The notes under the pieces: model-generated
The model's database searches: none
What the model saw: the letters and a program-made list of their open reading frames with translations, nothing else
Told to the model about the DNA's origin: nothing
Made by a program: the position numbers and the translations under genes
Part shown: in pieces, positions 31,973 through 43,900 of the stretch
Layout of the letters: each line of letters opens with the position of its first letter
Numbering within the stretch: the stretch's first letter is position 1
DNA from: Ascidia mentula
Taxonomy: Eukaryota > Chordata > Ascidiacea > Phlebobranchia > Ascidiidae
Reading direction: 5' to 3'
NCBI GenBank assembly: GCA_947561715.1
Contig: OX387202.1
Location: 7,763,001 to 7,827,000 of the forward strand
DNA length: 64,000 bases

Positions 31973-34938
31973 ACGAAATCGAGCTTTATAACGATACCAA
32001 AATTACAAAATCAAACTTTGGCGCGAAATGGAACGGTTTTGTGACCGAAATGTGTCTGAGCCATGTGCAGAGCTAAAGCGCCCAAAGGCGTACGGGGGAC
32101 ATGATTAATATTCGGCAAATTTATCAAGGTTCGCATTTTATCCCGTCGGTCCCAAAATCGCCTTAGCGTCAGACAACCAATTAGACGCTGCCTGGTCGAC
32201 AAATCTTTTTTCCAGTTTGGAAATCTTCAAACGCACATAACTTTGCTGTGGATTTTGATGATTTTTGCACGAGTTGCATAGAATTGCACCTCCTTTTTTG
32301 GATGGGATAACGACCTGCCAGAAGATGATGTTAATGAATAGCGACGCCGGCTTTTTCCGGTGCTGAAGCTCGAGAAGTTGGCACTTCCCCGCTGTTTCGG
32401 CTCTGTGGCTAAGTCCAAGATTCATCATTTATGCGCCTACTCAATGATATGAAAACGTGTCATACCCCCGACTGGTAAATGGTAATGGTAAAATCCATTG
32501 CTCGCTTTTAGGCTACTCGGCAAATGAAAGGTGACACCACCTAAAACCGAGATCATTCACAGACTCGAATTTGCCGCTGCTGTCCTATCGGTAAAGGCTT
32601 CGACGCCAGTAGAAGTTCGAAAATTGTATGTTTATGCTAGCGCGTCTAGCAGAGTATACGCAAGCAAAGTAAACGTTTTGGTACATTTATTGCAAAAGGT
32701 TGGCTAATTCTGGAAATAAGACTGGCCCATATTGTTGTTAACATTGTCATGTTTTATACTCCGTCGGTGGTGTTCCTAGGTTGGCTAATATGTTTTGACA
32801 GTCGTACTCTGCGGACGGTACCTCCTGTGGTTTGTCGGTACGTAAGCTTATCAGCTTTCGATGGCTAGCAGGTCCGAAGTTTTTTGGCGGAAAGAAGGTC
32901 GTTGGCCTGCCCCACCAGAAACAAAGACACAGCTGCCACTAGAGTTTTAGCCAGCTGGGAGGAAAACAATTGTCGTTGACGTCTGCGAACAGACAGACCC
33001 TATTCATCTCTCCAAAAAGCGAAGGTCGGAGTGGGAAATCCTTATCCCAGCTCAAAAAGTGTTCTGTCAAGCTCATATTGAACATTTTGCAAACTAGTTT
33101 AAATGTCAGTTGTTCCACAAATTAGTTCAGCTGCTGCAGAGAATAAACTGCAATTACAACTTTGAACTTTTTGTACAACTCTTACAATTCTTTTGTACAA
33201 CTTAGCGGCTATTATACATGTAATTTTGTGTGAACTGGGATGTGAGGATTCGAACTTCTTTTCTAATACTGCTTCTTCTATTGTTATTTGTCGTGATTTT
33301 TTCTAACCAATTACACAAGTAGTTGATTTTTTCGAAGACATTGGTAACTTACAGACATTGGAAATGTACAGTCTAGCTTGCTGGTTCAAAGGACAATAGC
33401 CGTCCATAATTAAATAGCAACCATACTAGGGAAAAGACAATAATATGACGCAATAATGCAACACGCTTGTAACTTCAAAATCTGTTTTTGAAACAAATTG
33501 AAAGTTGTTTGGTGCTCCGTATAGGGTGCCCAACAGATCGACGTTGACCGGACAGGTACCACAAAGTGGAATCTAGTGTGCCTGCTAGTGTAAAACCTAG
33601 CACAGTGCCACTACAACAGCTGCACTGATAAGACCTCACAGGTCGAAACAGTGCGTGTACACACCCTGTCTGCAGCTTACCAATATTATTATGGCTTTGT
33701 TTGCACATATGAAACAAATTGACTTCTACTAAACTTGCTCTTTTTGTTATTGGTGGTCATTATTTTACAAAATACAGTTGGCAAAATTTTGTTGCGACCA
33801 TAACTGACGTGAAAGCATCTGAGTTTTAGTTAGGCCTACCAACACCAGCACTGCGAACTGATTTTTGTTAATATTTATTACAATAATGTTGAAAAAATAC
33901 TTTGTTGTGCTCATTATCCCTTTGACACGATCGGCATTTTGTTACAAGTAAAACGTTTTTATTTTCTGTTTTTGCGCGTTTTTGGTAATAAACTGGTAAG
34001 ACAACCACTGATTGCCCATTATTCGGGTTCGCACGAATATCAAAATTGTACTGCTATTCCGCGAACCTATTCGGGTTCGCCTTCGCACATCCCTAAGTCC
34101 GTATGATGCGTTTTTAACAAATAATAGGTAAACAGTCTTCGGGATATAATGCAGGGTACTATGTATAGATTAAGCACCTAACCCTGTCAAAATCTGATAT
34201 CGAAAGCTACAGTCTCAGGAAAGTTGGACGTCATATTGGTTATAGTTGCCCTTAAATTGCCTGTCCACTTTCCATAAATTCTTGAGTGATTCTGTACAAT
34301 ATCTTTCACACATTTGTGTTGATTTAATGTATTTTTGTTGATTTGCTTGTGTGATTGCCGATCATCACGGCTAAACATCCTCCTTCCTACGACCTAAAAT
34401 GCATTTCTATTTATTTTTGTAACTCGTTGTACTATATTTTTGTGTAATAGTATATTTTGTCGTTGTATTGTTTTCAGAAAGTTTTATTTACCCGCCGAAT
34501 TTGCGCAATAAGCAGTAATGAAATGGTTTTGAAGACGTGGCTCGTCGGTGGGATATCATATCATTTTTCACATTTTCCGCGTGTGATGGCAAGTTTGCTT
34601 TGTCTCATTTGAGTGGAACACCTGTTGTATCACCTGCCGATGGTAGCAATATCACTACAACAAAAGTGTTCTCACCGGAGGTGTGAATCGCCTGCTATCA
34701 TTTACATCGACACAGTGTATAGTGAAAACAAACCACAGTCATTTTATCTGTGGACCACATATTTGTGGTAAATGATAGTTGGACAAAACTAAGAGACAAA
34801 CTTTGCCGTGGTGTACAAAATGTCGTTCAAAAGTTTGGTAATCGCCTTGTTTTGATTTTTTGAGGAATTTGATCAGACTTTTTTCGCTGTATTTAGGCAA
34901 AGGCATAATTAACAGAAACAAGATATTTTCTGTTGATA
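31973..34938. other. Intergenic stretch with no supported gene
   Basis: Several frames of 60-96 aa exist but none has a recognisable domain or conserved codon pattern. A likely hAT-type end lies at 34,017-34,093. The region just before 34,939 has no obvious TATA box or CpG patch. Confidence 0.55.
34017..34093. mobile_element. Possible hAT-type MITE end fragment
   Basis: Reversed, it begins TTAGGGATGTGCGAAGGCG and continues with AACCCGAATAGGTTCGCGG. The GGTTCG/CGAACC motifs repeat as short hairpins. A partner end was not found. Confidence 0.4.
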
Positions 34939-37900
34939 ATGCTGGTAAGTTTTAGATGTCTAATTGTTTTGGTTGTAGGACAGTGTGTGTCGCCAATTTT
35001 CCTGCATTGTCTGTCGTTTGGGGAAACTGCTTTTGCGAAAAAACAAAATCCGACACCGAACAGTCCTTACATAAAACAACCTGAGAAAGATTTGACCGAA
35101 AAAAAGTATTATATTAACCATCGAGGAATAAAACTAACTGTTCAAGAATATGGAACTCTATCGCCTCGAATGCAGAAAAGTTTATTTGACGACGGTTATT
35201 TGAACAAGAAATTTGAAAGTTCCAGGATAAGACATAAGCGAAGTTTTCATGTAAATGTACCACGTGCTGTAACAAACTATGTTGAAGACTCTGGTGAAAA
35301 ACTCCTTGTATCAAAGCCATTAGAGGTAATTATTTACAAGTCAGTTGTGTAAAATTTGATAACAACTACTCGTGCAATAAGTTTGCATTGACTATGACCT
35401 TCTCATTTAATGTAGGTAACAGGCGATTCCATAATTAGCAACGTCACCATTGAAATAATAAATGTGTTGGATACTGGATTCGAAAGTTTAAACATTTCTT
35501 ACTTTTCACTAAGTCATACTGTGGACGTTGGAGGTCGAAACATTACATTCGATTACAATGTTTCGCCAATAATTTCCCATTCCGAAGGATTTTTGACATT
35601 ATCAGGTTCGTCTTTGCTGTGAATTAGATGCATACTCAAATCGTTACTTCTATAGGTTTAGCAAACAACAAAGAATATGAAGCCGCTATTAATGCTCTTA
35701 CATATAAAAATTCGGATCCCGAACCCACAGCAACTTTGAGGGGAATTGGAATTGTTATTTATTTTGAAGATAATAATAAAGCATATGCGAACCTTTACTT
35801 CTTTGTCATAAACGCCAATGACTCTCCCTACTTTCTTTCAAATCCACAAATAATTTCCATACCAGAGGATACTCCATTGTAAGTATATGTTTGCGCGATC
35901 TGGAGCTACTTGTAATTAGTTTTCCATATATTGCAGAAGCCTTCCGGTAGATTCCTATTTGATACCAAATCTCGATGTGATGGATTCCGACACCAACCCT
36001 CAACTGGCGGTTGCTGTTCTGGGAGCAGACAGTTCGAACGGGGAATGGAAATACCAAACCGCCACAGGCAGTTTTCTGCCGATTAATGTAGGTAAACCTT
36101 TGAGAAAACAATAAACTTTTCAAAACGCGATGTAAACTTAAAAGGTTTAAGTGACATGACCGCAATAACTAATTTTTAAAATCTATTGAAGTTTAACATG
36201 ACATTTACATTTGCGCTGTGTTTTCTATTTCTTTGTAATAGCACAAATAACCTGACATTTCAGGACGGTTTGCGTGATGAGCACGGAAAAATTTTGAGGT
36301 CTACGTCTTCGGAAATTGACTGCGTAATATTAACGGAAAAACAGATAGTATTTTTTCCGAACAAAAACTTTAACGGAAACACTTCAATAACATTTGTTGC
36401 ATGTGATAAAACAGGTATTTTGGTGCTGAAAATGTTTTGTTGGGTACGTGTCTAAAACTATATCGTAACATAACTTATATGGCATTTCGCAGTTTTTGAA
36501 ACAAGTACGGAAATGTAGCTTATATAACTTACTTAAAGTATTCAACGTTATAACATTCCAGGGTTGGCCTCTATGCTTTCGCATGGCGACTACACCAATG
36601 TTACATGGACAACACGCGGAGATCCATTCAGCGCAAATATGGCGACGTTAACCGTGTCATTTATAGATGTTAATGACGCACCAACAGTATCAGATTCAAT
36701 AACTGTGCTTGACTTGGGTTCAATATATGAAGACACTGTAAATGAAAACGGGATTCCACTTACAAACTTTTTATTGGCGTGTGACGATGTTGACTTACAA
36801 AATAATATTAATTTGCAAAATATTGGTATTGCTATAACCAACGTTATTGCCAATGGTTCATGGCAATACAGCACAAATGGTGCTAAATCTTGGAAAAGTA
36901 TAAATGGCGTTTCGTTCCTTCTGGGAGAAAATGGTTCAACAGATTTGTACAAAATTCGTTTTCATCCAAACAAAAACTTCAATGGTTTTGCAAATATTTC
37001 ATATAGATGCTGGGATTTTACGAATGGCAACAACGAAGATACAGAGGTTTTTAAACTTTACATTTTGGTAATGTTCAACAATCGGTAACATAAGACACAC
37101 TATAGGTTGAGGCATCGTCCTTTTATTGTTTTCATGTCACTTTACATTTCCCCCACAGACAATATCACGTTTCATTTTTTTGATGAGTGTAACACACATG
37201 CGGTAATAGGCTATATTAAGAAATTTGGAAATTGGAAATTTGTCATTTCGATCGCAATTGTTTAAACAATGTCTTGAGACGACTTCTTCATTAAATCATC
37301 CCGTTCAACAAGTGTTGATAATAAGTTTAAAACGACATTATATGATAAAGATTGTCTTGAATCAGTTTCTGCATGTTTACAGGTAGATTCCTCGTTTGCG
37401 GGAAACGACGGGGCATTCAGTTTTGGAGAAGTAATTGGCGTTCTCAAAGTTCTTCCAGTAAATGACAAACCAGTATTTACTTCAGCCAATGCGCCGTTTC
37501 CGTTGTTCGTAAGAGCCCATCAATTAAACGCAAATGGGAATGCCATTAAAGATTTAATTCAAAGCATCTATCGGTAACCTTTTATTAATTTATTTGGCTA
37601 TAGCATGCAATAAACATACATGACACATAAAAGCGATAATTAAACAATATATTAAGAATTAAAACCTAATTGTAGAGATGACGATGGTGGTGTCAGTATG
37701 GGAATGGTTGTGACCAAAGTGTTTCAAAGCAGCGGTGATAAGTTTGAATACACTTGCGAGTCGAAAGGAGATTCGGCTGTATACAAACGTTTTCCTACTA
37801 TCGTTTCTGCCACAAGTGCAGTTTTGTTGTCTGGAGACTGTCGGTTGCGGTAAGTTGTAAGGAAAATTTGTGCCAATGCATGGAACAGCAATGATTGCAA

Positions 37901-40900
37901 GTAAAATGTAACAAAAATACTCGTAGATATGTAACATTGGAAGACAGTTTGCATGAACCTTTGTCCTATATTGAATCTGTGCCATGGGATGAAAGTGACA
38001 ACCAAACTGCTGGGACCATTGGCGTCGACACGTCAAAAAACAGTTCAACATCGTCATTTGGTGTTACTGTTGCAACGTTTGTCGTTACAGAAACCCGAAT
38101 CGAAAATCGACCTTCAATAAGTGGAAATAATGGTGTGAAGTTGTACCCCATTATAAAATATTATTTTCTGAAAAAGGTAATGTTTACAGGACCTATCCAA
38201 TACATTGAAGGACACCAACCAACAACGCTGCTTGAAGATGCTGTTGTCTTATCGTTGTCCAATTACACTTTTCTATCAGTTCAAATCAGCCTAAACAACG
38301 TTTACAATTTAAACCAGGAAATGCTGGTTTTCGGTTCAACCTATGGATATGAAAATGAGTTGGCCTTGACAGAATCCACTTTTTCTACTGTAACATGGAA
38401 CAATGATCATACAAAAGTCATGGTAACTGGAAGTTTCAGTGCTGCACTTTGCAGTACCATTGTACGAACCGCAAGCTTTCTTCATACCTCAACGGCGCCA
38501 ACACTTAACACTGACGAGAGGCCACGAAATGTCAACATAGTCGTAACAGACTCGACTGGGATCGAATCAAATCCCTTTGTGATTCTAATCAATGTACAAG
38601 ATGTCAATTCCCATCCTCAGTTGTCAACTATATCAAATGCTTCGATGACAAATACCAGTACTCATCTATTTGCAGGCTAGTTGTTTAAATATTGATTAAC
38701 AGTCACGTAGGCCATGTGTCGACATGGTTCCAAACATTTCTGCCAAATTGACGAGCAGCTGTGAATCTCTTTGCAACACATAAATGGAAAACATATATGT
38801 GAGAAACATTTGTAGGAGAACGCACAAGCACGTAAATGATCAGTCCCCACTTGCAGGGCGTTTTAAAAAATAGTTTAATGAAACCAAAAAGATTATAGTT
38901 TAATGAAATCAGTTACACTGCATGTTTGTTGGCAAAACTGTACAATTTTCTCACACAGGTACAGAAGTAAAAAGATTTTTTGCAATTTATTTTGAGCATG
39001 TATAAGTGTACCGTTACCTCACAATCTTAATGTGACATAGAGGCCATATTGGAAGCCAATTCCAGATAAAGTTTTACACTATTTACTTTTAATCTTTACC
39101 TCAGTTTGACATCTTTTCTAACTTCTATATTTGCTCAATTGTATTTTCGATTATACCGCAGCGTAAAACATTTCACTAGGTGTAAAAATAAAACGTCCGT
39201 ATATGTGCAGGTAACCACGAAGTTTTGCTTTTTGAAAACCTTCACGTTGCAATCAGCGACGAAGATGATACCAAACCATCGTATTGTCATCTACTTCTTC
39301 TCAAAACTGCTGATAATGTATCAGAGTATTTGTCAATTCCTAAACTCGTGGAGTCAACAACATTTTACAACAATTCCTATCGCGTTGTTAAGGTAAGTAT
39401 AGGCACGGCACGGAACAGCAACTACAATTTTTCAAAGAACAGCCAGTGTAACTTAAAGGGGTTAAATTTTGACCAAAGTGGTGGGTATATGACAGTGCAC
39501 TATAATGTTTTATTGCTGCATTTTACTCTGACACTGCATGTTTGTTGTCTTTTCTGTTGTTTCTTAATTACATTAAAAATATTTTTGTAGACTTTACAGA
39601 CAAACTTTCTCTACAACTTTTCAACAACCATGTTGAGTTTCTTTCTGGTTGGTGAAGATATTACCGGCTATGATTACGAAGTGGTACTTACGCGAGTACT
39701 TTACCACAACAACGCAAGTCAACCCATTGCAGGATTACGGCTTGTTCAATTATCTGTATTCGACGATAAAGCCGCGCAATCAAATATAATTACTACTACG
39801 GTTGAAGTACACCAACCAAGCGCCACTGTAGTGGAACCACCTTCGATGCGTGTTCCTGCAATATCAGCATTGCTTGCTCACCCTTACACACAACTAATTT
39901 CAGGTTAGAAAAACCTTTAAAGTGTTTAGTTGGCATTCTTCTAAAACAAATGCTTGACTATAATTAAAGACAATATTTGGGTGAAAACAGTGTTAGGCTT
40001 TAAGCACATGTATATTTAGGCAAGGATGTTCACACCGATTCAAAAATATCTAGCGGTGATGAAATAGATGTTGTTTTTGACATTGAAACAAATATGGCCC
40101 CCTTCGGATACTACAACGTTGATGACCCTTTTGCATCATTTGGCAAACATTTGGATTCCATACAACTACAGAAATTGTTTAATTTTTCCTCTTTATTCGC
40201 ACCACCCAAAAACAGAGAGGTGCTAGTTGGCAAATGGATATCACCCAGTATATTTAGAATATCAGTAATAAATGAAGGATATCCGCAAATACCAGCAGGC
40301 AAGGTAAGATTGTGAGATAAGGACTTATACAGCACAATGTTGAACAAACCAAGCATTTTTCAGATCGGATTGGCAAGTTTAAGCCCAAAATGCACCAGTA
40401 ATTGTCAAAATGTACCAAACTCACTAGACCCATACCAGAATTATTGCATACGAGACATCACTGGAAAGTCAAATGCTGCAGCTGACCAATCACCGCCATT
40501 ACAGGGCAGTTGGGGTCTGAACGTATGTACACATTTCTACTTTTGGCCCCGAAAAAAAATCATACTTTGTCGTTTATTATCTAAATTCATCTTGTCTAAA
40601 TGTTCGCATGCGATTGTTGCACCTGAAAGTTGTTTTGTACTAAATAATTTAAAATAAGGCTCCTCTGCCAAGAAAACTTGTTTGGACGACGTTTCGGTCG
40701 TTATACAATAGACCTTCATCAGGACAAATGAATTGAAACACCAACACGGTGATAAACACACGCATGAAAAAAGCGAAATATAGCGAAAAAAACGCGAAAA
40801 AGCTAAAAAACGGGGAGGGGAACACAAACAATTAAAAATGCGCACCAACAAGGAACGAGATACCGGGGTCTAAAGCACAGTGCTCTGAGGTACGCAGGAC

Positions 40901-43900
40901 ATCAGGTTTAATCAGGGGCCGTGTCGCGCAGACCGTTTGTCAAATGACGATAAACGGTTGGAAAAAAGGTTTACCTTTTATCATTTAGCGCAGATTCATG
41001 TGCATTTATATGCACAGACTCAATAAACATTCTCTTGTACCTCTCATTTTCCCTGTCCAGAATTATTGTATCTTCAAAATTGACTATATGTCCTGTTTCT
41101 GCCACATGTTGCGACAGTGCGGTCCCTAAAATCTTTTTGGGCTTGATGACATCCCGTTGATGTTCCTTTATTCTTGTCTGTAAGGCGCGACCTGTCTCGC
41201 CAATATACTCCAGAGAGGACGCGGTATATCACACCTCTAGCATCTAGCGCACCTCCAGCGCGATCTTTGGGATGTGAGACCAAGGAGCGTACTGTGACTG
41301 ACGGGCGCTCGTACACCAGGATGGAGAAGTCCTCCAGCAGTCTCTTCAATGTCTCTGTAAGTCCTGGAATATATGGCAGAACAACCACACCCGCAGAGGG
41401 ACTTTTTCCACAGTGAGGCAGAGATGCATGCGATAGAACCCCACCGTGCTCAACCTCCATGATGAACTTGATGCTCGCTTCGATCGAGTTAAGGTGCTCG
41501 AGCAGCGGTTCCACGTGGTCGCGATGTACAACCACACAGGTATCATCCACGTAACTTCGCCAAAAGCGTGGAGGACTCGAAAACGTTGACAACGCCCTTT
41601 GCTCCACGGACTCCATGACAATGTTTGCGACCACAACTGAAAGAGGAGACCCCATGGCTGGGCCAAAAATATGCTTGTAAAAATCACCTCTGAACGAAAG
41701 ATAGGTGGCGTTCAGACAGAGTTGAATACATTCCAAGATCTCCGGTAGTGGCCACGAACAACGCGCCTCCAATGTTTTATCTCTCTGCAGTCTCTCCGCC
41801 GCCACTTCCACCAACTTCACCGATACGTCCGTGAAGAGAGAGATGACATTAAATGATACCATTACCTCCTCGTGGTCCACGCGCCATTCTTTAATCTGTG
41901 CTACAAAATCGATAGAATTCTGGACGGTCTCATCCGTCGTTCCCACAAGGGGTGCCAAAAAACATGTCACACGTTTAGCAAGTTTAAACGTGGGAGATCC
42001 TAAGAACAAGACAATAAGCCTAAGTGAAACGACAGGTTTATGAATCTTTGGCAGACCATAACACACGGCGTCCGCCCATCTGTGCTGTGCAAATCGCAAA
42101 ATTCCCTTACTGATAACACTTGCTTGTCCTTGTGTAAGCGGCCAACCAACTTGTTTTGTGAGCCAATTGTTAATTCTTTGTGTTCCCCTCCACGTTTTTT
42201 TTTAGCTTTTTCGCCTTATTCACGCGTTACTGCTTATCGCCGTGTTGGCGTTTCACTTTACTTGTCCTGATGTAGTTCTGTTGTATAACGACCGAAACGT
42301 CGTCCAAAACAAGTTTTCTGAAAACAAGGCAGAGGAGCTTTAAATTATTGAGTAATATGCCTGGCAGCATCAGCAACAAGTTGTTTTGTACATTTCCTTT
42401 AAATATAAAAATATATTTAATCTACGTAAAAACTATTTAAGGTACCAAGAATCTTCAGTGTTGTTGCGAAGAAGTTAATTGTCTTCGGCAATGAAACTTT
42501 AATTGGCAACGTTTCATCAGTTGTTGTCGTTCTCAGACCAGCTTTCAGTAAAGCTCAATTGGACAGCTTATGTTCAACGGAGTTCACAAATATTTTTGGT
42601 AGGAATGTTGATTTGACAAAATATGCAGTTATTCAACCTAATTCCTGTTTACCTTTGTTTTTAATTTTAATGTATTTGCGTGCTAAACTAACACGCTACA
42701 TGTTACAGGTTTCAAAGTATTTTCTGCTTTTCGTGGTTTATCCGGCACTTTGTCTAAATGCCGTAATGTTTATGTCGAAGCATGGGATACTTCACAAAGT
42801 TCAGAAGAAAAGATTCCTACAGCATCAAAAATAATTATCAACATAAAATCTACACAAATATTGCATCGTGCAAGTGATGTCTCCACTGCCATTTTTGAAC
42901 ATTTTGACAACTCCGCAATCACCCAGGTCATTGCGGAGGAAACTGGTGTTAGTGCAGTATCCCTAGTCAATTATACTTTTGTTAAAAATCAAGTGGATCA
43001 CCCTGTGTTTCTACAGGTAACTTATGGATAGATTAAATTCACTGTTTCAGCACAAACTGTTGAATAAGCTAAAAGTTACGTCATTATATACAAATTATTA
43101 ATTGTGCCGTATCGGTCTTTATATGACTACGAACTGAATTCTCTTGATTTGGCACCCTTTTAAGAAGACTGACTTTTGTATTAAAAATTGTACACTAGTT
43201 TTCGCGAGTACCTCTCGCTTCATTAGGTGTAAATAAACACAATGCGATACAATAAACAAGCGCAAGACGGTCAAAGAAAATAGACACTATGAAATGATAA
43301 GCTGGCGTTAGTTGGCATCGTCGTGTTGCGGCACATAATGACTCATAAACCCCCAATCTCCGTTGAGCCCATCGTTGATGGCGTTGAATTGATGATTGTG
43401 GTGTTGCCCGGCCGTTTCCCTTGCAAGTCTTGATTTTCCTTTGACTTTTTGAAAGACCATTACCCGTATGTCGCCCACACTATGATTTCGCTCGTTAAAG
43501 TGTGCCACCACTGACTTTTCAGTGTTATTATGTCGCACATCGTTCTTGTGGCCATTCATTCGCTTTCGCTTACAAAAAATCAAAGAAAAATCAAAACTTG
43601 CAAGATAAACAGTCGAGCAACACCACATTAATCACGCCATCAACGATGGGCTTAACGGAGATTCATGAGTCATTATCAACACGACGATATCCCAGGAAAG
43701 ATGTCGCAACACGACGATGCCAAGTAACGACAGCTTATCGTTTTATAGTGCCTTTTTTCTTTGACCTCTTCTTAAAAGGGTGCCAAATCAAGAGAATTCA
43801 GTTCGTCGTTATATACGTTCGTTTACAAGTATAATTAAACATAGCATTATTCTATCAAGGAGCGGCAATCAAATTTGACACCAGGAATTTCATCTTATTC

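Larger units (their letters stand above)
40645..42350 (-). mobile_element. Penelope-like retroelement with inverted terminal repeats, in an intron
   Basis: Lies in the membrane-protein intron 40,523-42,441, opposite to the gene. Bases 40,655-40,850 and 42,170-42,348 are inverted copies of one repeat (shared CTCCTCTGCC, GGACGACGTTTCGGTCGTTATACAA split over its length, and GGAGGGGAACACAAA). Between them is a 5'-truncated reverse transcriptase/GIY-YIG region. Terminal repeats with hammerhead cores are a known feature of Penelope-like elements and support the family. Confidence 0.85.

Noticed and set aside
32138..32428. 96-aa minus-strand frame with KKGGAILCNSCKN
   Set aside because: Two cysteines only, no recognisable zinc finger and no supporting neighbours.
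33230..33320. tRNA-like A and B box text on the minus strand (GTTCGAATCC and AATTGGTTAGAA)
   Set aside because: No acceptor stem, no T stem and no anticodon arm could be paired; at best a very old tRNA-derived scrap.
34945..34977. 33-base intron after ATGCTG in the membrane-protein gene (GTAAGT...GTAG)
   Set aside because: Too short for splicing, and reading through gives a good signal peptide.
38133..38189. Read-through of the 57-base segment in the membrane-protein gene
   Set aside because: The frame stays open, but splicing from GTGTGA to ACAG keeps phase and removes text unlike the flanking domain; treated as an intron, not certain.
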